DNA from: an uncultured Oscillospiraceae bacterium
Lineage (GTDB): Bacteria; Bacillota; Clostridia; Oscillospirales; Oscillospiraceae
DNA length: 64,000 nucleotides
Direction: 5' to 3'
NCBI GenBank assembly: GCA_910588045.1
Contig: CAJUPS010000008.1
Span: forward strand, 8,594-72,593
In this document: positions 29,965-38,374 of the stretch, in pieces
Layout of the letters: the number at the start of each line of letters is the position of its first letter
Position numbering within the stretch: position 1 is the stretch's first letter
Translations under genes and position numbers: made by a program
Notes under the pieces: generated by a model
Told to the model about the DNA's origin: nothing
The model's database searches: none
Seen by the model: only the letters and a program-made list of their open reading frames with translations

Positions 29965-31911
29965 TTACGCCTCCCTGCGCCGTATCACGCAGTGCTCCAG
30001 GCCACACCGCTTGGTGGAGCCGTCGTCCACGTACTGCTCGTATACGCTGCCGGTGCCCAGCAGCTCCACATCCAGCAAATCCAACTCCGCCGTATTGGCC
30101 GCAGGCTTCCCCACGGGAACCAACTTCCCCTGTCGGATGTAGAACACCACCTGGTTCAGCGGCGCCATCACGGTCCGCTCTCCGGCCCCCACGTTGATGC
30201 AGGTAAAGCCGTCGCTGCCATAGCGCACCTCGGTCATGGGCTCCGGCAGGTAGACGATCCGGCCCTTGGCACCCTGCTCCAAGATCGGCGCAATCATGAC
30301 GCTCTCCCCCACCATCAGCTGATCCTCGATCTCTCTGGCCTTCCCGTCCTCCGGGTAATCGAAGGCCAGGGGCTTGATGTACATATTCCGCCGCAGAGCG
30401 GCCTTCATGAACTCGGAATACAGGTAGGGCAGCAGCCGATAGCGCAGGCTGACAAGGGTGCGGAAGTCCTCCGGCTGACGGAACCGGTAGCACTCCTGAT
30501 TCTTGGTGAAAATGGCGGAGTGGTTGCGCATGAGGGGCGTGAAGACGGAAACGGCCAGCCAGCGCAGCAGCAGCTCCCTGTTACTGTTTCCTCCAAAGCC
30601 GCCGGTATCCGCGCCGGTGTAGAGGAATCCGCACATGTTCAGCGATGGCATATGGTACACGTTCTGCCGCAGCATCTCCCATGTGGAGGCGTTGTCCCCC
30701 GTCCAGATCCCGCCATACCGGTGGGCCCCGATGTAGGACGAGCGGGAGAACAGCAGATACCGCTTGTCCAGCAGCCGGTCCAGGCCCTCGCCGGAGGCCC
30801 GGGTCATCATCGCGCCGAAGAGGTTGTGGACCTCGTAGTTGCTCTTCTCCCTGCCGTCGTCCAGGCGGTGGAAGAAGTCCTTGAAGTCCGCAATGTGGCG
30901 CTCCGGCTGATCCGGGTCGCCCCGCTCCACGTCGGGCTTCGTCCCCTTGGCCCGGTACTCCGTGGAGAAAATAGCGGGTTCGTTCATATCATTCCAGAAC
31001 CCCTCCAGGCCGCAGTCCGTGTAGATCCTGTACTGCTCCCCGAACCAGGTCCGCACCTCCTCCCGGAGGAAGTCCGGGAAATGGGTCATGCCGGGCCAGA
31101 CCTCCGCTTGAAAGTCCGTTCCCTCGTGGTTCTTGCAGAAGAAGCCGCTCCGGACGCCCTCGTCGTACACCCGGTTGCCCGGCTCGATCTTGATTCCTGC
31201 GTCCACAATGGGCACCAGATGGATCCCCTTCTCCTTCAGTCCGGCCGTATACCCCGCCAGGTCCGGAAAGCGGCGCTTGTTGATGGTGAAATCAATATAG
31301 CGGTCCATGTAGTCGATGTCCAGGCAGACATAGTCCAGGGGGATGCCCTTCTCCTCGTGCTTGGCGATCACCCGGCTGACGTCCCGCTCCGTCTTATACC
31401 CCCAGCGGCTCTGGCCGTAGCCAAACGCCCACAGGGGCGGCAGGAAGCTCTGTCCGATGACGTGCAGGAACTGCCGGACCACGTCGTAGGCGTTCTCCCC
31501 CTCCACAACATACAGCCGCAGATCCTGGGACTCGCAGGAGACCGACAGGACGCCATCCCCTCTGCTGTCCATGTCAAACACCACCTTGGCCGGGGTATCG
31601 AAGAAAGCGCCGAAGGCGGTCTCTCCATCCACCACAAAGAAATTGTGGGCGCCGTACATGGAGGGCATATCGTCCTTGTGGTGGGGATCGTCATAGTTGA
31701 AGCTGATGTATCGGGCACCCCGCTTGTTGATCCCCCGCATGGTCTCCCCCAGGCCGTAGATTATGTCGTCCTCCCCCAGCTGGCAGGAGAAACTCTGGGG
31801 CGAGCCCTTTTTGCGGGTGAAATGGCGGAGCTGCTCATGGTCGCAGAGGGGAACCTGCTCCACCACCGCGAAGGTCTCCACCGGGGTTCCGTAGTGAAAC
31901 TGCGTTATCAT
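29965..31911 (-). CDS. Glycoside hydrolase family 31 (alpha-glucosidase-like)
   Basis: 648 residues. The family N-terminal beta-domain (GEDDIIYGLGETM) precedes the TIM barrel. The catalytic nucleophile is the Asp in GFWNDMNEPAIF. The acid/base Asp is in IWTGDNASTWEML. There is no signal peptide, so it acts in the cytoplasm on an imported oligosaccharide. The protein is shorter than many GH31 enzymes because the C-terminal beta-domain is compact. Substrate linkage (alpha-1,4, alpha-1,6 or xyloside) cannot be read from sequence alone. It stands alone. Confidence 0.93.
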   Translation of the reverse strand: MITQFHYGTPVETFAVVEQVPLCDHEQLRHFTRKKGSPQSFSCQLGEDDIIYGLGETMRGINKRGARYISFNYDDPHHKDDMPSMYGAHNFFVVDGETAFGAFFDTPAKVVFDMDSRGDGVLSVSCESQDLRLYVVEGENAYDVVRQFLHVIGQSFLPPLWAFGYGQSRWGYKTERDVSRVIAKHEEKGIPLDYVCLDIDYMDRYIDFTINKRRFPDLAGYTAGLKEKGIHLVPIVDAGIKIEPGNRVYDEGVRSGFFCKNHEGTDFQAEVWPGMTHFPDFLREEVRTWFGEQYRIYTDCGLEGFWNDMNEPAIFSTEYRAKGTKPDVERGDPDQPERHIADFKDFFHRLDDGREKSNYEVHNLFGAMMTRASGEGLDRLLDKRYLLFSRSSYIGAHRYGGIWTGDNASTWEMLRQNVYHMPSLNMCGFLYTGADTGGFGGNSNRELLLRWLAVSVFTPLMRNHSAIFTKNQECYRFRQPEDFRTLVSLRYRLLPYLYSEFMKAALRRNMYIKPLAFDYPEDGKAREIEDQLMVGESVMIAPILEQGAKGRIVYLPEPMTEVRYGSDGFTCINVGAGERTVMAPLNQVVFYIRQGKLVPVGKPAANTAELDLLDVELLGTGSVYEQYVDDGSTKRCGLEHCVIRRREA

Positions 31912-32063
31912 GTATACAACCTCCCTGTTGTGCGTTCATCCCCTGCATTATAACGGAAGTCCGCCCCCCATGCAACACAAATCTTTCCGGATTGCCGGAT
32001 TTTTCTCCGGCAGGCAAAATGCCGCCCGGGCTTACAGCCCGGGCGGCAGATGGAGCAAATCAA

Positions 32064-32252
32064 TTAGTCCTCCTCAGCGGCGCTCTTGACCTGACGGCCG
32101 TTATAAGTACCGCACTCGGGGCACATTCTGTGGGGCAGGCGCATCGCACCACACTTGGGACAAGGAGTAAGACCGGGCACCTTCAGCTTCCACACGGAAG
32201 AGCGGCGCTTGTCACGTCTCGCCTTGGATACTTTACCCTTAGGGACTGCCAT
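32064..32252 (-). CDS. rpmF: 50S ribosomal protein L32
   Basis: 62 residues, MAVPKGKVSKARRDKRRS at the start, with the four zinc Cys (CPKCG and CPECG). It is the second gene of the usual yceD-rpmF pair, 34 nt after the DUF177 gene. Confidence 0.98.
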   Translation of the reverse strand: MAVPKGKVSKARRDKRRSSVWKLKVPGLTPCPKCGAMRLPHRMCPECGTYNGRQVKSAAEED

Positions 32253-32286
32253 GATGACACCTCCTATATATCTGAATTTTTATTTC

Positions 32287-32787
32287 TTAGTCGTCTCTCT
32301 CCAGAAGCTGCGCCAGCACCGCCAATCGGGGGTCCACCTGCTTTTGGCAGGTACAGCTCCCTTGGTTGAGATCGACGCCGCAGCCGGGGCAGATCCCCTT
32401 GCAGTCCTCCGAACAGAGTGTCTTCGTGTCCATCTCCAGGATGAACGCCGTCCGGGCCAGGTCGCCCACATCGACGCATCCGTCCTCCAGGACGACAATG
32501 TCGTCGTTGTCCTCGCTCTCCACGCTCTCCGCCAGCGCGTATTCGCACCGGACGGAGCGGGGGTCGTCAAAGGACTTCAGGCACCGGTCGCAAACGGACT
32601 GCAAGGTCGAGCTCGCCGTGAAGGACAGGAGCAGCATCCCCGCAATATTCCGCACCTCGCCGGTTACCACCACCGGGTTCTGTGCGGGATACAGGCCGCC
32701 GAAGTCCACATCGGACAGATCCAGGTCAAACTGGAAGGCTATCCGCTCTCCGGGGGCGTTGATGATCCTCTGTACATTCAAAAGCAT
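32287..32787 (-). CDS. yceD: DUF177 / YceD family protein
   Basis: 166 residues from ATG 32787 (GTGAGG upstream). An in-frame extension to 33012 enters the luxS gene and lacks a ribosome site. The family core is visible: VRNIAGMLLLSFTAS, CDRCLKSFD, then SEDCKGICPGCGVDLN with paired Cys. YceD proteins are linked to ribosomal RNA and large-subunit maturation in bacteria and plants. Its position before rpmF is conserved across bacteria. Confidence 0.92.
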   Translation of the reverse strand: MLLNVQRIINAPGERIAFQFDLDLSDVDFGGLYPAQNPVVVTGEVRNIAGMLLLSFTASSTLQSVCDRCLKSFDDPRSVRCEYALAESVESEDNDDIVVLEDGCVDVGDLARTAFILEMDTKTLCSEDCKGICPGCGVDLNQGSCTCQKQVDPRLAVLAQLLERDD

Positions 32788-32814
32788 GGCGCACCTCACA
32801 AAGACACGAATAGT

Positions 32815-32843
32815 ATTATAGTGGATTACAGCCGGAATGTCAA
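32815..32843 (-). promoter_or_regulatory. Consensus SigA promoter of yceD-rpmF
   Basis: Leftward TTGACA (32843-32838), 17-nt spacer, TATAAT (32820-32815): a full match to consensus. It follows the luxS stop by 38 nt; a weak AT hairpin lies between. Confidence 0.88.
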
Positions 32844-32881
32844 ATACTTTTTTCCAAATTTCCGCAAAAATTTTGGATTTT

Positions 32882-33340
32882 TCAGTATGCCAGCTTTTCC
32901 TCGGTCCAGTCCTGGATGATCCCACTGTAGTAGGCGCACTGCTCCTTCGCCAGGGAGACCTCAAGGTTGATATAATTCCCGCACTCCACGGGGCTCTTCC
33001 CCGGCATCTCACCCTCGAAGGCCGCCCCGGCGGCGAAGGTCTCCTTCACCAGCTCCACGGCGTCCGCCTCACTGAGCTTCCGGCTGTCGAAGAGGAAGTA
33101 GAACCCGGTCTGACAGCCCATGGGGCCGAAGTAGATCACGGCGTCCTTGGCCCGCCCGTTCCGGAGCAGCGTGGCGATGATATGCTCCACGGAGTGCATC
33201 TCCGCGTTGGTCAGCAGGTCCCCGGTGTTGGGCTTCTTGAAGCGGAGGTCGAAGGTGACGACCTCCCCGTCCCGGCGGGAGAGGTACATGCCGGGGACCA
33301 GCTTGTTGTGGTCCACCTGAAAACTGGCGATGCGTTCCAT
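32882..33340 (-). CDS. luxS: S-ribosylhomocysteine lyase LuxS
   Basis: 152 residues. The metal site is complete: His49 and His53 in HSVEH and Cys120 in VECGNY. The catalytic Cys76 lies in GPMGCQTGFY. It cleaves S-ribosylhomocysteine to homocysteine and the precursor of autoinducer-2, as part of the activated methyl cycle. No pfs gene is adjacent. It lies between the DEAD-box helicase and yceD. Its own ribosome site (GGAGGAAACC) precedes ATG. Confidence 0.97.
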   Translation of the reverse strand: MERIASFQVDHNKLVPGMYLSRRDGEVVTFDLRFKKPNTGDLLTNAEMHSVEHIIATLLRNGRAKDAVIYFGPMGCQTGFYFLFDSRKLSEADAVELVKETFAAGAAFEGEMPGKSPVECGNYINLEVSLAKEQCAYYSGIIQDWTEEKLAY

Positions 33341-33362
33341 GTTGGTTTCCTCCTGATGATTT

Positions 33363-34889
33363 CTATTTCGTCTTTCCCCGTGTCCGGTTGCGGTTCCCGC
33401 CCCGCCGTCCGTCGGCGAAGGCCGCCAGGCGGCCCATCCGGGGCGGGTCGGAGGTGATCTTCCGCATCACCGGCCTGGGCGGCACGGGGGGATAGGTAGC
33501 CTTGGGGTGCTCGATCTTGATGATGACCGGTTCCTCGTCTGCGGCAGCGGGCCGGACCGGTCTCCCCGGCTTTGCGGCCTTTGGCGCGGGGGGCACCGGC
33601 ACAGGCCGCGGGGCCTTCAAACCGGGCTGCGGCGGCAGGGGCGCCCGGGGCGCCCTGAGGGGCGGCTCCGCCGGAGGGGGCGGCGCCTTCTGCGCCTGCT
33701 GGCGCTGGGCCCTTGGTGGTCTGGGCTCCCGCTGCTTCTTGGGCGTCAGCTCGAAGATCTCCATGGGCCAGGGGTGATTCTCCACTACCGGGACCTGTTT
33801 CTTGATGAGCTTTTCGATGTCCTTGAGGTAGGCCAGCTCGTCCACGTTGCAGAAGCTGATGGCAACTCCCCCTCGGCCCGCCCGGCCCGTGCGCCCGATG
33901 CGGTGGACGTAGGTCTCCGGCACGTTGGGCAGCTCGTAGTTCACCACCGCCGCCAGCTCGTTGACGTCAATGCCCCGGGCCGCGATGTCGGTGGCCACCA
34001 GTACCCGGATGGCCCCGCTCTTAAAGCTGTCCAGGGCCTTGATCCGGGCGCTCTGCCCCTTGTTGCCGTGGATGGCCATGGCGGCGATGCCCGCACGGCC
34101 CAGCTCCTTCACCACCCGGTCCGCACCGTGCTTGGTGTTGGTAAACACCAGGACGCTGTCCAGGCTCTCGTCCTGCAACACATGCTGGAGCAGGAATTTC
34201 TTGTTGCCCTTGTCCACCTTGTAGAGCCTCTGCTCGATGGCCTCCACCGTGGAGGACTGGGGCGTCACCTCCACCCGGACGGGGTTGACGAGGATGGTCC
34301 GGGACAGCTCGGCGATCTCCTGCGGCATGGTGGCGGAGAAGAGCAGGGTCTGCCGCTTCTCCGGCAGACGGGCGATCACCTTCCGCACGTCGTGGATAAA
34401 GCCCATGTCCAGCATCCGGTCCGCCTCGTCGAGGACGAAGGTCTCAATGCCGGAGAGGTCGATGTGTCCCTGATTGCACAGGTCGTTGAGCCGCCCGGGG
34501 GTAGCCACCAGGATGTCCACGCCCCTCTCCAGGGCCTCCACCTGGGGCGCCTGCCCCACGCCGCCGAAGATAACGGTATGGCGCAGCTCCAGGTACTTGC
34601 CGTACTGATCGAAGCTCTCTTTGATTTGCAAAGCCAATTCCCTCGTGGGCGTCAGCACCAGAGCGCGGATCGGCGTGTGCCGCTTGCTGACGTGGCCGTG
34701 GAGCCGCTGGAGAATGGGAATGGCGAAGGCGGCGGTCTTACCGGTGCCGGTCTGGGCACAGCCGATGAGGTCCCGGCCCTTCAGTACCGGCGGGATCGCC
34801 TGGGCCTGGATCGGAGAGGGCCGGACGTAGCCCAGCTCGTCTACTGCGTCCAGAAGCGCAGGAAGTAAGTTCAGTTGTTGAAATGTCAT
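33363..34889 (-). CDS. DEAD-box ATP-dependent RNA helicase (RhlE-like)
   Basis: 508 residues. Core motifs: Q motif region (SPIQAQAIP), Walker [16 protein letters not shown], and [13 protein letters not shown]. After about residue 375 the protein turns into a Pro/Ala/Lys-rich, largely disordered tail ending in a basic RNA-binding stretch ([14 protein letters not shown]). This matches RhlE/CshA helicases that act in cold adaptation, ribosome assembly and RNA decay. Confidence 0.94.
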   Translation of the reverse strand: MTFQQLNLLPALLDAVDELGYVRPSPIQAQAIPPVLKGRDLIGCAQTGTGKTAAFAIPILQRLHGHVSKRHTPIRALVLTPTRELALQIKESFDQYGKYLELRHTVIFGGVGQAPQVEALERGVDILVATPGRLNDLCNQGHIDLSGIETFVLDEADRMLDMGFIHDVRKVIARLPEKRQTLLFSATMPQEIAELSRTILVNPVRVEVTPQSSTVEAIEQRLYKVDKGNKKFLLQHVLQDESLDSVLVFTNTKHGADRVVKELGRAGIAAMAIHGNKGQSARIKALDSFKSGAIRVLVATDIAARGIDVNELAAVVNYELPNVPETYVHRIGRTGRAGRGGVAISFCNVDELAYLKDIEKLIKKQVPVVENHPWPMEIFELTPKKQREPRPPRAQRQQAQKAPPPPAEPPLRAPRAPLPPQPGLKAPRPVPVPPAPKAAKPGRPVRPAAADEEPVIIKIEHPKATYPPVPPRPVMRKITSDPPRMGRLAAFADGRRGGNRNRTRGKTK

Positions 34890-34998
34890 GGTATTCCTTT
34901 ATTCAATAGATTTGCGCGGATGCACGCTTCGGCTTATTATAAACGGTTTTCCGGAAAAAAGCAATCCCTTCGGGCAAAAATCGTGATACCGGCGGGTA

Positions 34999-35028
34999 TT
35001 GACGTTTTTCTGCCGTTTGTGCTATGAT
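34999..35028 (+). promoter_or_regulatory. Promoter of the yjdF leader
   Basis: TTGACG, an 18-nt spacer, then TATGAT. Transcription would start about 7 nt later, at the 5' end of the riboswitch. Confidence 0.75.
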
Positions 35029-35035
35029 GAACCCG

Positions 35036-35135
35036 GCAAGGATAAAAACACGTCCCGGTCGGTAGTCCGGGAGCGGCGGTATGCCGTCAGTAGCCTTCCT
35101 CCTTTGGTCGTCCGTTCCTTGCGGCAGCATATAAA
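35036..35135 (+). ncRNA. yjdF riboswitch
   Basis: A 100-nt structured leader directly before a yjdF-family gene. The recognisable parts are ACACGTCCCGG, GGTAGTCCGGGAGCGG, GGTATGCCGTCAGTAGCC and the CTCCTTTGGTCGTCCGTTCC block. The YjdF RNA class responds to aromatic nitrogen compounds. The class assignment rests on position before a DUF2992 gene plus these remembered motifs; a covariance search would settle it. The ribosome site follows about 6 nt later, so control of translation is likely. Confidence 0.78.
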
Positions 35136-35150
35136 AGGAGGAATCTGAGC

Positions 35151-35570
35151 ATGGAAACTGCGACAAGCAAGCTGACGGTACTTTTCGACCCGCCCTTCTG
35201 GGTCGGACTGTTCGAGCGGGAGAGCGGGGGCCGGTACGAGGCGTGCCGGGTGGTGTTCGGGGCAGAGCCCCGGGACTCTGAGGTCTACGCCTACATCCTG
35301 GACCGCTACGGCCAGCTGGACTTCTCCCCCGGACTTCCGTCGGAAGGGACCGGGGAGCGAACGTGCAGCCCCAAGCGCGCCCAGCGGCTGGCCCGGCAGC
35401 AGACCCAGTGCACCGGCATAGGCACCAAGGCCCAGCAGGCGCTCCAGCTCCAGCGGGAGCAGAACAAGCAGGAGCGCCGCGCCCTCTCCCGGGAAGCCCG
35501 GGAGGCGGAGGAGACCCGCCGTCTCCGGCTGCGCCAGGAGAAGCGGCGGGAGAAGCACCGGGGGCATTGA
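35151..35570 (+). CDS. yjdF: YjdF family protein (DUF2992)
   Basis: 139 residues after AAAAGGAGGAATCTGAGC. The N-terminal half carries the family pattern (LTVLFDPPFWVGLFER, FGAEPRDSEVYAYIL). The C-terminal 60 residues are a long, highly charged helix (QREQNKQERRALSREAREAE). Function unknown; its riboswitch suggests a part in handling toxic aza-aromatic compounds. The protein itself has no visible enzyme motif. Confidence 0.9.
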   Translation: METATSKLTVLFDPPFWVGLFERESGGRYEACRVVFGAEPRDSEVYAYILDRYGQLDFSPGLPSEGTGERTCSPKRAQRLARQQTQCTGIGTKAQQALQLQREQNKQERRALSREAREAEETRRLRLRQEKRREKHRGH

Positions 35571-35671
35571 CGGTTTCCAAAAGCGGGAGAGACGGCGACG
35601 CTCTCCCGTTTTCCCGGCACTTTTCAGACAAATTTGCTATATTGTGAGAAAGCAAAAGGAGGACTGCCACC

Positions 35672-36694
35672 ATGCTGTATTTCCGCAACGACTACGGCGC
35701 AGGCGCACACCCGGCCGTACTGGAGGCGCTGATCAAGACCAACCTGGAGCTGACCCCGGGCTACGGGACCGACCCGTACTGCCGCAAGGCGGAGGAGACC
35801 GTCCGGGGGCTGTGCGGCGCGCCCGACGCCGCCGTCCACTTTCTGGTGGGCGGCACCCAGGTGAACAAGACGGCCATCTCCGCGTTTCTGCGCCCCTATG
35901 AGGCGGTGGTCGCCGCCGCCAGCGGGCACATCTGCGTCCACGAGGCCGGGGCCGTGGAACAGGACGGCCACAAAATTCTCACCGTCCCCTCCTCCGACGG
36001 CAAGCTGTCCCCGGCTCTGCTGCGGGAGGCCGCAGGCGGAGTGGTAAACGAGCACACCACCGTCCCCCGGCTGGCCTACCTCTCCAACACCACCGAGCTG
36101 GGCACGGTCTACACCCGGGAAGAGCTGCGGGCGCTGCGGACGGCCTGCGACGAATTGGGCCTGCTGCTCTACTGCGACGGGGCCCGCCTGGGCAGCGCCA
36201 TGGACGCGGGCGGCACCTCCCTCGCGGACTACGGGGAGACTTGCGACGCCTTCACCATCGGCGGCACCAAGAACGGCCTGCTCTTCGGGGAGGCGCTGGT
36301 AATCGTGAACCCCGCCCTCCAGCCCTGTTTCCGCAACTGCATGAAGCAGCAGGGGGCCATGCTGGCCAAGGGGCGGCTGTTGGGGGTGCAGTTTGATACC
36401 ATTCTCCGGGAGGGCCTATATCTGGGGCTTGCCTCCCATGCCAACCGGCAGGCAAAACGTCTGGCGTCGGGGCTGGAGAACCAGGGGATTTCCCTGCTGG
36501 TCCCGGCTGAGAGCAACCAGGTGTTCCCTGTTTTCCCGGACGGCGCGGTGGAGGCGCTGGGGGAGCATGTCGAATTTGAGGTGGAGCGAAAAATCGACCC
36601 GTCCCACACCTGCATCCGATTCGTCACGGCGTGGCACACGGCGGAGGAGGATGTGGACGCGCTGCTGGAGCTGACCGGACGGTTGATGAAATAG
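35672..36694 (+). CDS. Low-specificity L-threonine aldolase family (PLP enzyme)
   Basis: 340 residues. Fold-type I: the N terminus (MLYFRNDYGAGAHPAVLEAL) and GGTQVNKTAISAFL are typical of this group. The PLP Lys is in TIGGTKNGLLFGEAL, and the Asp that holds the ring N is in LLYCDGARLGSAM. It should split L-threonine or allo-threonine into glycine and acetaldehyde. Related beta-eliminating lyases are the alternative. AAAAGGAGG precedes ATG 35672. Confidence 0.92.
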   Translation: MLYFRNDYGAGAHPAVLEALIKTNLELTPGYGTDPYCRKAEETVRGLCGAPDAAVHFLVGGTQVNKTAISAFLRPYEAVVAAASGHICVHEAGAVEQDGHKILTVPSSDGKLSPALLREAAGGVVNEHTTVPRLAYLSNTTELGTVYTREELRALRTACDELGLLLYCDGARLGSAMDAGGTSLADYGETCDAFTIGGTKNGLLFGEALVIVNPALQPCFRNCMKQQGAMLAKGRLLGVQFDTILREGLYLGLASHANRQAKRLASGLENQGISLLVPAESNQVFPVFPDGAVEALGEHVEFEVERKIDPSHTCIRFVTAWHTAEEDVDALLELTGRLMK

Positions 36695-36697
36695 AGC

Positions 36698-36726
36698 GAG
36701 GGCGGCAGAAATGCCGCCCTCTAAAA
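36698..36726 (+). terminator. Intrinsic terminator
   Basis: GAGGGCGGCA pairs with TGCCGCCCTC over a GAAA loop, then TAAAAATTTT. Confidence 0.83.
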
Positions 36727-36812
36727 ATTTTCCCGCTGTCCATGTGATAATCTCCCCTCCTCCGGTGTTATATGGTTGAGGGCCTCAAACAATCCGAGAA
36801 GGAAGTGACGCA

Positions 36813-37280
36813 ATGACCGCCAGTCAGCTATCCGAACTGTTCGCCCACTACGGGGACGACATATACCGCTTCGCCTACAGCTACACCCGGCACCGCTCGG
36901 ACGCGGAGGACGTATGCCAGAGCGTATTCTGCCGCCTGGCGGAGGGCGGGACAGAGCTGATGCCAGGAAAAGAAAAAGCCTGGCTGCTGCAATGCGCCGC
37001 CAACGCCTGCAAGAACCGCTTCCGGTTCCTGCGGCGGTGGGAGAGCGTGCCGCTGGAGGAGGCGGAGGCCATCCCCGACGAGAGCAGTCGGGCGGTGCTG
37101 GAGGCCGTGCTGTCCCTTCCCGAGAAATACCGGGCCCCGGTGCACCTGTACTACTACGAGGGCTACAGCCAGAAGGAGATCGCGGACATCCTGGGTCTGA
37201 GCCTGACGGCGGTACAGACCAGGATGCAGCGGGCCCGCACCATGCTGAAGGAGGTATTGAGCGATGAGATCACATTATAG
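36813..37280 (+). CDS. ECF-type RNA polymerase sigma factor (second module)
   Basis: 155 residues. Region 2 (DDIYRFAYSYTRHRSDAEDV, WLLQCAANACKNRFR) and region 4 (LPEKYRAPVHLYYYEGYSQ, KEIADILGLSLTAVQTRMQR) are both complete. GAAGGAAGTGACGCA precedes ATG. It overlaps the membrane partner by 17 nt. Same design as the module at 8.9-10.4 kb, but the two sigma proteins differ strongly in sequence, so they probably read different signals. Confidence 0.9.
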   Translation: MTASQLSELFAHYGDDIYRFAYSYTRHRSDAEDVCQSVFCRLAEGGTELMPGKEKAWLLQCAANACKNRFRFLRRWESVPLEEAEAIPDESSRAVLEAVLSLPEKYRAPVHLYYYEGYSQKEIADILGLSLTAVQTRMQRARTMLKEVLSDEITL

Positions 37281-38298
37281 GCAGGCCATGGATTCCCTGT
37301 CCCTCTCCCCCGAGGCCGACGCCCGCATCCGGGAGAAGCTGCGCCCCTCCAAGCGGCGCATACGCCTCCGCCCCGCAGTCGTTGCAGCGGCGGCGGTGCT
37401 GGTCCTGATCCTGGGAACCACGGCGATGGCCAGCGGCATCTTCTACCACGACATCCCGGACGCCATTGCACAGAGCCTTGAGCCAATCCAGCTGAGCAGC
37501 ACCAGCCAGGGTATTACCATGACCGTCCAGTCCGCCACCGTGGAGGACGGTATGTTCACGGCCTATATCACCATGCAGGATGAGCAGGACGGAGAACGGC
37601 TGTCCCAGGGGGTGGACTTCTACGACAGCTACCGGATCAACACGCCCTATCGCGCCAGCGAGGTCCTCAGCGGCTACCGGCCGTTGGGCTACGACGAGCA
37701 GAGCGGCTCCTATGGCTTCCTGGTCCAGATTCAGGCAAAGGACGAAAATGGACGGACGCTGGATTTCTCCAAGGACAAATTCACCTTCTCCGTCCGACAG
37801 CTGATGTTGGGGCAGACGAAAAGCGAGCCGGAGCTGTTCCTGGATTGGTCCTCCCTGCCCATGGAACCTCAGACCGAGCAAAAATACTGTCTCGGCGTCT
37901 CGCACCAGGAGGGCTATGAGAAGCCGCAGCGATACCCTGACGGCACAGCGGACTTTCTCTGCCCCGGGACCATGGACGTTCCGGTCACGGACGGCGTCGC
38001 CATCACCGCCGGAGGATTCCTGGACGGCAAGCTCCACCTGCTGCTGCGCTATGACAATTATGGTCCGGATAACCACGGCTGGCTGAATCTGATCTCTCCG
38101 GACGATGGCCGGGAGGATATAACCAAGTGCGTCTCCATGAATTATCGGGAGGAGGACGGCAGCAAATACAACGAGCTGATCTACGACGTCACCCCCGAGG
38201 ACCTGGAGGGCCGTACCCTGTCCGGCAGGTTTACCACCGGCGGCTACCTGCTGAACGGGGACTGGAAGGTGACCTTCTCCCTGACGGAAGAGTCGTAA
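37264..38298 (+). CDS. Membrane anti-sigma-like protein (DUF4179-like) of the second ECF module
   Basis: 344 residues. A 39-residue basic cytoplasmic segment precedes one membrane helix (about 39-58, AVVAAAAVLVLILGTTAMA). The extracytoplasmic part begins with a DUF4179-like block (QGITMTVQSATVEDGMFTAY) and is otherwise strand-rich. The overlapping start makes it the likely inhibitor of the upstream sigma factor. The first module protein shares the design but not an obvious sequence. Confidence 0.78.
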   Translation: MRSHYRQAMDSLSLSPEADARIREKLRPSKRRIRLRPAVVAAAAVLVLILGTTAMASGIFYHDIPDAIAQSLEPIQLSSTSQGITMTVQSATVEDGMFTAYITMQDEQDGERLSQGVDFYDSYRINTPYRASEVLSGYRPLGYDEQSGSYGFLVQIQAKDENGRTLDFSKDKFTFSVRQLMLGQTKSEPELFLDWSSLPMEPQTEQKYCLGVSHQEGYEKPQRYPDGTADFLCPGTMDVPVTDGVAITAGGFLDGKLHLLLRYDNYGPDNHGWLNLISPDDGREDITKCVSMNYREEDGSKYNELIYDVTPEDLEGRTLSGRFTTGGYLLNGDWKVTFSLTEES

Positions 38299-38374
38299 TG
38301 TTCACAAAATTCTGTTGATTTGCCCGATACTCCGTGGTATAGTGGCTCAATAACAACACCAAGGAGTGTCCGCC

